Shown: piece by piece, positions 44,601-53,594 of the stretch
How positions within the stretch are numbered: the first letter of the stretch is position 1
How the letters are laid out: every line of letters begins with the position of its first letter
Assembly (NCBI GenBank): GCA_030704615.1
Contig: CM060734.1
Coordinates: 60,588,042 to 60,652,041 of the forward strand
Length of the DNA stretch: 64,000 bases
Reading direction: 5' to 3'
Origin: Takakia lepidozioides
Lineage: Eukaryota > Streptophyta > Takakiopsida > Takakiales > Takakiaceae
Notes under the pieces: generated by a model
Seen by the model: only the letters and a program-made list of their open reading frames with translations
Database searches by the model: none
Told to the model about the DNA's origin: nothing
Made by a program: the position numbers and the translations under genes

Positions 44601-46768
44601 AGAATTTACTCATAAGGCATTGTTTGAGAATGTACTCATAAGACGTTGTTTGCCGTACTTGTGGCCATTGACCCCACACCCCAGTTTGAGCGGAACATAA
44701 GGGGACAGAACCTACCTTTGTCAGGGGCTGACGTCGGTAGTAAGACTTAACTTGGAATAAACAGTTGATCCGGGTTTTCCAGATATCCTCTAGAAATCCC
44801 TTTACACAAGCGCCCGCCTTGTTATAGGCATCTTTGAGCATGATGTTGGCCATTTCCTGCTGTGACGTTTGGTCTATCAAAGCCCCAATGCCTTGAGCGA
44901 ACAGAGAGAGAGAGAGATAGAAAGAGGCACCCTACAACATCCACAAGGGGCCAGGCCCATCAGACAGAGTAGAACAAGAAAAAAACTTTCGAACCACAAA
45001 AATTGTCACCCAAGACAAAGTGCCTCTGCAGGTAAGCTGCCAGACGGTTCGGGTCCTCAAAGCTGAAGGCATCTGTTAAAGACTGCGCATCTTTACAGAA
45101 TGTAATGTTTTCCGTAACGCTGTGACCATAGACCCTGCACCCAGTTTGGGCCGAACAAAAGCGAACAGACACTACCTTTGTGAGGGGCTCACTCCAGCAG
45201 CGCGTCTTTAAAAGAGAGTGAAAGAGATAAACTACAAAATACACCAGACTTCTCTGAACACTAACTGCCCAAGAGAGACATTGTCTACTGCCAGACAAGG
45301 CAATACTAGACCAACAGGTTTTATCGTTGAGGAGCAAATATTACAGAGGCTTCACTAATCAGGTCCATTATAAGGGGTCAATCCTGCTGGAGCTGAACAT
45401 CTGAAAAGCTGACTTGAACTGAAGATAGGCTAGGGTGGCAAAATGGATTTCAGCTAGAACCACAGGTAATCCTCAATCAACGTACAATCTCTGTCCAACT
45501 CACATGCAGCACATCTAAGGTTGCAAAACACCAACTTTTTCTGGCTGTAGTTGGCGATTTTGCCTTCAGAAAGTACATCACAACATCAAATACTAAAATT
45601 GGTTTGAATGATAGACGAACCTCATTGTACACCTCAAGATAGGACATTTGCACAACGATGCCTGCCTCAGGCTTAGACTCCTTCTCTTCAAAAATTCGAC
45701 GCACAGCCCTTGGGAGAATCCCTGTGTGTGCATATACCTGCTCTGACAATCCTTCAGTGTTCTGTTCTTCATCCTTACATAATGTTGCCATTAAAAACTC
45801 TCAGGTTCATAGCAAATTATATCCTGACTGCTGTTGCGGTTCGTGCAACAAAGATGCTTCCAATTAGTTCACTTTGTGGCAACCTTAGCAAGCATTGGCT
45901 GATGCTGCTCCCGTTACCTACATTTTCTTTATTAGGAGAGCAGGCTTGTGCACTCTGTGTGCATATTGGGACCCGAAATTGTCAAACGCAAAGAAGCTTG
46001 TGAATGTGAATGAGAAGTGACCTTCATGTCACCGGTCATGGTAAAGGTTTTTCCCGATCCAACTTGACCGTATGCCATAATGGTGCCGTTGTACCCACCC
46101 AGCACATCTTCTACTACTTGCCTTGCACACAATTCGAACACAGTCTCCTGACTGGTTGTCTGCAAAAAGATGCATGCCATCCCCACATAGCATTCAGTTT
46201 CTGATGCAAACTGCTACAACACATATTTCGAGATCGCCTCCTTCCAAATCTAAACCAGATCAGATCATGTGAAACTTGAACCAACATATCTCCAACACAG
46301 GAATCCCTCAGAGAGAGACAAATTGCAGGCACACCAATTTCACTACTGCTGGTTGTTTACAACTATCCCGGAAAATTCCCGAAATTTCAAAGCCATTGGG
46401 CACGGACCACATACGTAACAACCACTGAAAACTCCACCTTCGACAGGAAAAATCTTGGCTGGCATTGAAGAAGATGCTTACGATACATCGATTTTGCAAA
46501 GCAGAAAAAATGCAACCAGAAAATATGCCACGGAGGGAAGGTACATCTGCCGCAAAGACTCATCGATCCTAACCTGAATTATGCTGTCTAGAGAAAACAC
46601 TATCTGGTCGTTGTAACACCTGGGAGGCCCTCCTCCATGATGTTTCTGGACATCAATTCGAACCGTGCCGTTCGCTTCGTCAATGTGAATGGCGGGAGAG
46701 GGCTTTGAAGATGGCCTCATCCGCAAGTGCACCCTCACTCTGCATCCTGGCTCCCCATGGGATGGCAT
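29651..46768 (-). CDS. Kinesin-9 family motor protein (KIF9/KLP1-like), 18 exons
   Basis: Exons: 46768-46574, 46159-46022, 45761-45621, 43092-42907, 42150-41950, 41460-41314, 40849-40761, 39549-39457, 38932-38839, 38469-38416, 38072-37962, 32349-32260, 31760-31596, 31423-31344, 31222-31150, 30574-30486, 30194-30110, 29758-29651. Every junction is GT-AG and in phase, giving 712 residues. The motor shows P-loop GQVGSGKT, switch I NQMSSRSH and switch [11 protein letters not shown] (the usual Ser is Ala). Then come [30 protein letters not shown] and the family-specific neck [14 protein letters not shown]. The tail carries [10 protein letters not shown] and ends in [19 protein letters not shown], as I recall for KIF9. 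Kinesin-9 proteins (KLP1 in Chlamydomonas) work at the ciliary central apparatus, so a sperm-flagellum role is likely. Introns 3, 11 and 15 hold LINE copies, yet the frame is intact. Confidence 0.92.
30740..31110 (-). mobile_element. 5'-truncated LINE copy in kinesin-9 intron 15
   Basis: This matches the last 370 bp or so of the large LINE in reverse orientation: the zinc-binding region ([20 protein letters not shown]), the codons after it, and the tail ending in ATTTC repeats. A second, more degraded tail-like segment is joined at about 30660-30740. It lies on the same strand as the host gene. Confidence 0.85.
31862..31912 (-). repeat. Dispersed repeat R, short copy 2
   Basis: GAATGTGCTCATAAGACG, TTGTTTG and TAGCCTTGTGGCCATAGACC identify a truncated copy in kinesin-9 intron 12. 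Confidence 0.6.
32562..32994 (-). mobile_element. Inverted LINE ORF1 fragment, head-to-head with the large LINE
   Basis: The minus strand repeats the coiled-coil part of ORF1 ([20 protein letters not shown] and the preceding KDW repeats) almost identically to 33345-33775. The match stops abruptly at the codons for MARE/MARK, where the two copies diverge. It may be a separate 5' fragment or an inversion or duplication made during insertion. With the large LINE it forms a palindrome with arms of about 430 bp and a spacer of about 350 bp. Confidence 0.85.
33117..34300 (+). pseudogene. LINE ORF1 (coiled-coil nucleic-acid-binding-type protein), broken
   Basis: Starting at the ATG at 33117 ([18 protein letters not shown]), the frame has a stop TAA at 33282-33284, then continues open from 33333 with four tandem copies of a 14-residue coiled-coil unit of the type [10 protein letters not shown]. 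After about residue 240 a frameshift near 34050 moves the ending ([16 protein letters not shown], then [20 protein letters not shown]) to another frame, which stops at 34298. The ending resembles the C-terminal domain of L1-type ORF1 proteins. Such proteins coat the element's RNA. Two lesions make it non-functional here. Confidence 0.75.
34304..37644 (+). pseudogene. LINE ORF2: endonuclease, reverse transcriptase and zinc-binding region, broken near its end
   Basis: An open frame of 906 codons starts at 34304, four bases after ORF1 ends. The apurinic-type endonuclease motifs [21 protein letters not shown] and DSDHSCL come first. The reverse transcriptase follows (GYADD-box equivalent [10 protein letters not shown] at about 36443-36472, [11 protein letters not shown] after it). 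A frameshift near 36960 moves the rest to a second frame, a stop occurs at 37204, and the last part (37231-37644) with the zinc-binding CPAC...EEHFFFYC is in a third. Normally this protein nicks DNA and copies the LINE RNA at the target site. Confidence 0.9.
39826..40445 (-). repeat. Dispersed repeat R, copy 3, with adjoining unknown repeat sequence
   Basis: The core (TAGCCTTGTGGCCTTAGATC, CCCAGTTTGGC) is at 39826-39905. It is followed by about 500 bp of purine-rich sequence opening with 'TTTTTAACGTCCACAGGGGACCCTGACC', of the same style as the starts at 27990 and 44935 ('ACATCCACA'). This suggests a longer retroelement of which R is one part. Long minus-strand frames are present but match no family I know. 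Confidence 0.5.
43195..44578 (-). mobile_element. LINE copy with internal deletion and doubled 3' tail, kinesin-9 intron 3
   Basis: The minus strand carries part of the reverse transcriptase ([31 protein letters not shown]) joined directly to a region that lies about 370 bp further in the large LINE ([10 protein letters not shown]). It then continues to the zinc-binding region and the tail. Two consecutive 3' tails are present (about 43340-43480 and 43195-43335), each ending in ATTTC repeats. The 5' end is truncated within the reverse transcriptase. Confidence 0.85.
44600..44820 (-). repeat. Dispersed repeat R, copy 4 (long)
   Basis: The start of the core is doubled (ACTCATAAGGCATTGTTTG, then ACTCATAAGACGTTGTTTGC). 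The copy extends through GGGACAGAACCTACCTTTG to TCCAGATATCCTCTAGAAATCC. On the minus strand the far part reads [19 protein letters not shown], the same as in the copy at 55597. The repeat may therefore include a coding piece followed by a splice-donor-like GTAAGT. Confidence 0.7.
44890..45096 (-). mobile_element. 3' end of a second, diverged LINE subfamily
   Basis: The minus strand reads [20 protein letters not shown], parallel to the last codons of the main LINE ([20 protein letters not shown]). The tail differs and lacks the ATTTC repeats. It lies between two copies of dispersed repeat R, which suggests that R belongs to this second element. Confidence 0.5.
45097..45210 (-). repeat. Dispersed repeat R, copy 5
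   Basis: GTGACCATAGACCCTGCACC, CCAGTTTGGGCCGAAC, then ACAGACACTACCTTTGTG and AGGGGCTCACTCCAG. It directly adjoins the diverged LINE 3' end. Confidence 0.65.
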
Positions 46769-47136
46769 GTTTCAAGTTGTGCTATGTCACTCTCTATGAA
46801 ATGGATTAGAGACGCTACTCAGGGAGGGAATCCATCGCTGGGGCTGCAAACATGTATCCGATGGAACGGCATAATCTTGACTAAGAAGAAGAAGAAGAAG
46901 GGCTGGAGGGGGGAGATCGGATACGTGACCACAATGGAAATCGGACAGCAGTTGGCTTCAATCGGCTGAACGATCTGTTGCCAGGTGCGTGCTGGGATGA
47001 GAATGGCGAACGAATGACAAAGCCCTCGGCGAGTCATGGATCCCGAGCTCATCGTGTTCAGCGGAAGCATGCAGAGGGGAAGGATGCTACCTGTTTGCAA
47101 TGCGTTGCATGGATATGCATAGAGATTCTGGTTGCG
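46769..47136. promoter_or_regulatory. Shared 368-bp head-to-head intergenic region (kinesin-9 / uL18c)
   Basis: The start codons of kinesin-9 (minus) and plastid uL18 (plus) are only 368 bp apart, so both promoters and leaders must lie here. An (AAG)n tract at 46884-46903 and GC-rich stretches are visible. I see no clear TATA box. This is inferred from gene arrangement. Confidence 0.55.
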
Positions 47137-49809
47137 ATGGCAGGTTCCATGGTATCGATCTGCAAGTTGGGACTTGGGTCCGGAGTAGGAGCATCCTTTC
47201 AGGGTTGTGCTGTGTTCCAGGAATTCAATGGTTTGGCTGCATTCAAGCCTTTTAGCCCTGCATCGTCAGAGGCTATTCGTCTCAGAGGTGGGTTATCTTC
47301 TATTCTCTCACATTCTTCCTTCTGACTGGTTTGATAGAAGGGTATATCTCGGCTGATCCTCGGAAACTCTAGGCCAAACCTGAGGCTGGTTGAGTGAACA
47401 TGAGCTGTTTACCTTCCCCTGAGTTCAAAGTTCCTTGCAGATAGTATTGGGGGTCTATTCAGGCAGGAGGGCCCAATTGACGTCAAAACTGCTGCTTGAC
47501 AGTAGCACATGTTATAAAGCCACAACGCACTCCTTTTTCACTGCTCTCCTTTATTCCAGATCCTTTGTATTGGCCTTGGCAAGTAGAGAGGGGGCAGTTT
47601 GAGGTTTAGCAAACACGTTAAATGAAGGAAAGAAGGTAGTGAGCACCGCTGGAGGTGACAGTAGACTTGGACCGGGTCTGATTGCGCTGACGAACTACAT
47701 TTCAGTCTGAGTGCAAGCACCGCCCTCATACTCATCGGTTGCGAGGAACTATTTTCCAGCGAGTTAGGCCTCAAAAACCTGCACCTGTTGCTTGGGTCAG
47801 GACACCTTTGTCTTGTCGATTTGTAGCTGGGGCCTACATGGAGTCGGGTGGGTAAGAACCTTGACAGTTTCTTGAAGCGAAGTTAGGGTTTTTGTCATCT
47901 CCTGCAAAGCTAGTTCTAATTCTAAACATCTCTACAATGTGAGTGGTGCAGTCACTTCAAGACCACCCTTGAGAATAGAAGCACGAGAGCCAACAAAGAA
48001 AGAGAGTACCAAGGTTCGCCAACGTCGTCTCAGGAAGAAGGTATAACCAACGGAGACACACAAATATGTGCCAAAATATGCACTGTGAGAACGGATTTAC
48101 TCATAAGACAAGGTTGCCTTCCCCACTGAGAATTGCAGATTGCCTTGCATATAACTGTAATTGCACTTTCAACTAAAAAATAGCAGAATGTAGACCTTGC
48201 AGTGAGCAAGAATGTGCTCATAGGACATTGTTTGCCATAGCTTATTTACAGCTAGCATGCAGTCTCTGTGTAACTTTTGGGGTTCTTTGATACTTTCTCA
48301 TTTTCCTTCTACTGTGTCCATAGACCCTCTGGGCCTCCAATGGGCCTAAAAGCCAGTTTCTACCTTCCAGCCCTATTCTGCACTTCTTTCATTATAAAAG
48401 ATGCAAGGTTGCCGTGCTGATGTCGATGGGATGGGTGGTTATTTTTTGGAAAGCTGAATGGGACCAGTTGGAGGCCACGTCTGGTAGTGTTTCGCTCAAA
48501 CCAACATTTGTATGCGCAAGTCATTGATGACACCAAGCACCGCACTTTGGCTCATGTTTCCACTCTCTCTAAAACTATTCGGGAAGAGTTGGAGTTCTCT
48601 GCTGACACCACGGTCAATGTAAGTTCTACCCTTTCCTGTGGCACTTTTCAAGCACCCAACACAGCACTGTCGGTAGGACCATAAGCAAATACTTACATGG
48701 CACACTTGGGCTTTTCGTAGACAGGCAGAGACAGATTCTACGATCTTGATCGGCACAGCTGTGGAGTCCAGATAGGGCAGATGTATTGCCATAGGCTTGT
48801 GATATGGACTAAAAGTGTCACTAACACTTGAAAGCCAGGCCCCTGTAGCAAATGAAAGAATTGGAACCATGGAACTAGAGGAGGTGGAGACTCTGTAGGC
48901 ACAGAGCTCAATGGAGTTGCCTTCGGAGAGCTCCCTTTGATATTGTCTATCCCGGCAGGATCTTAACCCACTTGTGGAGTCTCTTCATTCAGATGGACTC
49001 ATTGACCACTGACCCCTATGATAGCCGCTGGATAATCACCCTCCAGCGTCGGTTGTGGGGTGTGATCCCAGCAGACGTGCAAGATTAAAATTTTGCTGCA
49101 GTACAGCCGACGACAATGCCATTATAAGGAATGTTTGGTGTGCGGGCCAGCGTAGAGATACTTCAATGCATTTCTGCTCTGGCCTCAAATTTCACCACCT
49201 ATGTGAGTTTGCCTGTCGATCCATGGTCCTGCCCCTTCTCCCCCCCAGAAAAGAAGAGAACAAAAAATAGGAACTAAAGAACAAAAGTGTGAAAAAGAAG
49301 TATGAGAACAGAGGGGGGAGAGAGGGAAGGGAAAACAAAGGAAGCGATGAAGGAAATTTATTCCATCCACTGGAGGCCAAGAAGGCCCATGGACACTGTT
49401 GAACTACTTGAGAGCACTGTACTCATCAGACGCGTTTGCCGTGGCCTTGTGGCCCATAGATCCTGTGCCCAGTTTGGGCAGATTAAGAGGGAACAGATGT
49501 GAGGGGCTCACTGCAGTAGTGGGACTTATCTTGGTTAAACAATACTTGAAAGAGAGGGAGAGAGTAGCTGTGTTACTTTCCTCCATTATGAACAAAGGGA
49601 AGCAAGTCATAGAGGTTGATGTCTGACAGGAGTTGAATGGTTCACAGGATGTTGCAAAGAAAGCAGGAGAGACAATTGCCAAAGACTGCCTTGAAAAGGG
49701 TATTAGCAAGGTCTCCTTGGATAGGAGTGGCTTGTTTTGCCGGGGTCGAGTCAAGGCCTTCATGGATGGCATACGGCAAGTTGGCCTGGATTTCCAGACT
49801 TGCGATTGA
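47137..49809 (+). CDS. Plastid 50S ribosomal protein L18 (uL18c), nuclear gene, four exons
   Basis: Exons 47137-47287, 47952-48040, 48454-48618 and 49630-49809 join in phase to 194 residues. Exon 1 is a typical transit peptide, rich in Ser, Ala and Gly and without acidic clusters at its start ([20 protein letters not shown]). Exon 2 gives the basic RNA-binding stretch [10 protein letters not shown]. Exon 3 reads [20 protein letters not shown], and exon 4 [16 protein letters not shown] and [17 protein letters not shown]. These match bacterial and plastid L18, which binds 5S rRNA in the large subunit. The wording VFRSN.HLY.QVIDDTK fits the plastid rather than the mitochondrial version. A second acceptor at 49648 would shorten exon 4 by six codons. 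Intron 3 holds dispersed repeats. The gene appears intact. Confidence 0.9.
48208..48242 (-). repeat. Dispersed repeat R, short copy 6
   Basis: GAATGTGCTCATAGGACATT and GTTTGCCATAGC match the start of the repeat. A still shorter piece (ATTTACTCATAAGACA) lies at about 48090. Both are in intron 2 of the uL18 gene. Confidence 0.5.
49413..49545 (-). repeat. Dispersed repeat R, copy 7
   Basis: Found in uL18 intron 3: ACTCATCAGACGCGTTTGCC, GTGGCCTTGTGGCCCATAGA, GTGCCCAGTTTGGGCAGA, then GAGGGGCTCACTGCAGTAGT. Same orientation as the other copies. Confidence 0.7.
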
Positions 49810-51483
49810 TTTGCAAAGTTCTCAATGTGTCATGGGCATAGCAATAAAATCTGTGAGGTTCTGAATTGAGCAAAATCCCTGGTTACCAGCAAGGGTTTGT
49901 GTTGCATGACGGTGAGTGGTTTGTGATTTGGTCACAGCACCGACAAGAGGAAGATGCAGATTTGACCACATTGTCACAGCTTGTAAGCATAGAGTCCTTG
50001 CACCAGCTTGGAGAGAGCTCTGAGAAGGAAGGAGCACATTGCTGGCAATAGCCGAAGTGTGTGACCTTCTGTAGGCATGATTTATGGCCTTGTGATCATT
50101 GTACCTGTCTCTCAAGTAGCCCAGCAGGCTTTGACTTGGTGACACAGTATGAGTAATCAGCGGTATGAAGCTTGAAGGGGTGGACTGTCTTGTTGCGAGA
50201 GATGATATACATTTACTGTCACCCCTACATCATGCCTATTCGCTGTTGAAAAAGTCTTCAATGTTCTAGTGGGTTTGCTTGTTATGAATAGTGGAAGGCC
50301 TCTGAGGGGAGGGTACCGGCCTCGGCCAGTGCCCTCACATCCAGGAACACCCTCCCCTTGAGGCCTTCCCCTGCATAAAGCACGCCAAAAGATTTCTTTC
50401 CGATTTCCGATTATCTTTCTGATTTACCAACTGTCTCATTAGAGCCGGCCAAATTTCCTTGAAACTTTTGAAAGAAATACTGAATGGATATGGTGCTACA
50501 AAAGAACATACAGGGCTGGAAAGAGAAAGAAATAATGTCCCAGTGCATTCCACTCAATGGAATGTGCACATTTTAGTAGGTGCGCATTCCACCAGTGTGT
50601 AATGCCCTCCTCACCAATGGGGCGATTCTGCTCTGAGAGGAGCAGATATTAATGAAGAGAAATCTTTTGATGTCACTAGATGATGAACTACAAAGATTCT
50701 GATTTTCTAGGTAACATTAATAACTTGTGCTTCATTCAACTCCTTTTATGTTGAAAGTGATGTAAGCAATGTCCTGTGGTAGCATCAGCAGTTCATATGT
50801 AGAACACTGCTTCAAGGAAATCCACAAGCACCAGTGTGTGGACACCATGGACTTTTAAGATACAGAACTGAGCTATAAACATCCAGCAGGGTCATCTACT
50901 AGTTTATCAGAACGCCTTGATTACAGAAGCATGTAGGGCATAACATTGCAGAGGTCGACACTGTTTTCCATTCTGTGCTCCAGTGTGCAGGCTCTAATAG
51001 GTTCTCAGAACAATAACTGAGAGATAAAACTTACATCACTAGAGTTACACATGAAAGCAACTAGATGCACACACACAAATCAGCGAATAAAGTGCTGATC
51101 ATTCCTTTAATCAATGGAGACTGCAGCCTTCACTCACAAATCATTTAAAGACCAGAATATACATGTACAGAGGAAAATGATTAAAAATCCAGTAGGTCCT
51201 TCAAGTGGTGAGAATGGAGATAACACAACGCCTTCAGTTCCAGGCTCCACAAGGAGGGACCTCAATCCTATTGGTAAGACCATTTTTTCAAATATTCCCA
51301 TCTATGCCCCTAGACGTTTGATGTTCAGTAATTCCGACACAGAAGCAGAACGACTGACTTATCACAACAGGGTAAACAGTTTCAGGCCAATATGCTAGAA
51401 CCTTCTCCTTGCAGAACCCTCATCTCTAATTTAGATTAAAGAAGATGGAAGAGAGCAGTTCTTCCCTAATCCAGTTACTGTGG
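49810..51483. other. Intergenic region between the uL18 and DSS1 genes
   Basis: It contains the convergent 3' ends of both genes. I recognise no further coding segment or repeat family. Confidence 0.45.
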
Positions 51484-52042
51484 TCAATTTTCAGAAGCAC
51501 TCTCCAGCTCCTTACGCAGCTGGATGGAGAAATCATCGGTGACATCATCATCATCCCATTCGTCTTCCCACTGCTGCACCAATTCCTTCCCTTCTTCCTT
51601 ATCATCCCAATCTGCCCGACCCCATTACCAGTTAGGACTGGAACCTGGCTCCTCACTTTCCAATTGCAAATGAAAAAGAGTCAATTATTCCCCAAACCTA
51701 AGATACTGAGATTTGAAGCTACCAGCATACAAAAATCAGTCTAACATTGGCCGGTAAAGACCCACGACACAGAGTAGAGGCGCAATACTAAACAGGCCGA
51801 ACAAAGAGAGAAGTTTCTATGCTGATCTTCAGCTGCCAACATCATCTAAGAAAAACACTGGATTCTGGTCTGAATAAGTTGCATGGCGATGCACGAATGA
51901 CAAACCCCGCTGTTACTACAAATTATACCTCCAGTAGCAACCCGCTACATATGGAGACGTTCCCTGGAATCCCATATCACCAAAATTTTCACAACTCCAA
52001 CAGTAAGCCTGCCAAACAATCGCCGATCCGCACCAAGCCACA

Positions 52043-52083
<41 letters not shown>

Positions 52084-52187
52084 ATACCTTCGTTTTCGAA
52101 CTCCTCGAACTCATCATCGTCTTCAAACACGTCAAGCTTCGGATCCTCCACAGCCTCCTTGGGAACCGTCTCTGCAGCGTCCGCCAT
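51484..52187 (-). CDS. DSS1: DSS1/SEM1, small acidic proteasome-lid subunit, two exons
   Basis: Exons 52187-52088 and 51611-51484 join in phase to 75 residues. The protein has the two acidic-aromatic blocks of the family: VFEDDDEFEEFE near residue 20 and VQQWEDEWDDDDVTDDFS near residue 50, followed by the helix LRKELESASEN at the C-terminus. The family's length is about 70-75, so it looks complete. DSS1/SEM1 is a subunit of the 26S proteasome lid and also binds BRCA2 and the TREX-2 mRNA export complex. The intron begins next to a long GA/CT microsatellite at 52045-52079. The start is the only Met before the acidic block. Confidence 0.95.
52045..52080. repeat. (GA)n microsatellite
   Basis: About 17 uninterrupted GA dinucleotides lie eight bases inside the DSS1 intron, just after its 5' splice site (CT-rich on the sense strand). 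Length variation here would sit close to the splice donor. Confidence 0.95.
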
Positions 52188-52731
52188 GCCTTCTCACTCG
52201 CTGCTGCAAACACAAGCTTGCCAGCACTCGCATGCCCTGCCTTCCCACACCTCTCTCTGTCTCTCTCTCTTGAAACTCGTGAAAATCGTGACATTAGGGT
52301 TAGGGTTCTCAGGCCCTTGTCCGTGCTCTCTTCCTCTTTTCTTTCTCTCTGACCTCGTCAGCAGCCCGAGCTTCCAACTACTGTCGTCATCCCACTAATG
52401 GTCTTCATCCAGACGCTACATTCATCGGAAAGGAAGATAATGTTTCAGCCAATTACATGACTTTAATCCGCCGATAAGCGTGGCTTGTTGACGTGTCGAT
52501 TCTCTGCTCGTATGCGCCCTTAAAGAGAGTGTTTCGTGTACGTGTCGGAAGCAGGTTGGTAAGCACCCCTAGGGTAGACTTGTTCACTTTTCTGTCTCGC
52601 CTGCTGAGTTCTGTGAGCAAGAATCGCTTCAGTCGAGGTCGGATTGTGGAGGGAAGGATTGTGAAAGTCATGAATCTACCAGCATCCACCTTCTCGCATT
52701 CACCAGTTCAGTACTCACGCATTCCACCTGA

Positions 52732-53094
52732 ATTCAGAATCTAAAAGCACCTGTAGAATTTGAATGTGCGATTGCCGTATCCTTCATGTGCAACAATGTT
52801 GACTCAGAGTTTTTATTCCGATGCGGAGCGGGTGAAGATGTGTGCGTGTGAGAGGGAGAGCTCAGTTCTGTAGCACTGCAAGAGTTTTAATTAGCGTCTG
52901 GCCTATGGTAAATACTTTAGATCGAATTAGTACCTGATTGATCGAGCTTGGTGCATTCAGAATCTAAAAGCACCTTTACAATGCGATTGCCGTATTCTTC
53001 ATGTGCTGTAATGGTGACTCAGAGTTTATCTTCCGATGCGGAGCGAAGGGAAGATGTGTGCGTGTGAGAGGGAGAGCTCAGTTCTGTAGCACTG
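52732..53094. repeat. Direct duplication of about 140 bp
   Basis: Copies at 52732-52879 and 52954-53094 share TTCAGAATCTAAAAGCACCT, GCGATTGCCGTAT, CTTCATGTG, TGACTCAGAGTTT and a nearly identical ending through GAGGGAGAGCTCAGTTCTGT. About 75 bp of unrelated sequence separates them. They lie about 500-900 bp before the first recognised EFHC exon and upstream of DSS1 on the other side. Confidence 0.85.
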
Positions 53095-53594
53095 TTTTAT
53101 AAGATTTCATGGCTACCTAGCTCTGATGTAGAGTTGTTTGCGGCAGGAGCAACCACGGCAGCCTGAGGAAGCACATGGGAGGAAGGAGCTTCCAATCAAT
53201 GAGACGGAAGAAAATTATGACAACGCTGGCGCCTGCCATGAATGTACAAGCCAATCCAGTGGTCCCCAGCCCGATTGGTTGAAATACGATCGGCAGGTGA
53301 ACTCTGATTCCTGACATCTGTGTGGCTGTGTGTACGTGTGACGGAAATGTTCCCTTCATGATTTTCACTGAGTGGGGGCAATAGCTGGAGACTTTTTGGT
53401 GAGAAAGATTGAAAACTTGGAGCGGCATAGAAGCTTAGAGAGCTTATGTTAAGAGTCTAGGGTGGCATTGTCTGATAAGAGAACACCCCGGAGTACTTGA
53501 ATCATAGTCTAGTCAAAATCAGTTTGAGAGCCTGGTGTATGCAACTTGCTCTTGATGAAATACAAGTTAACGTTGCCATGTTGTGGCGTAACAG

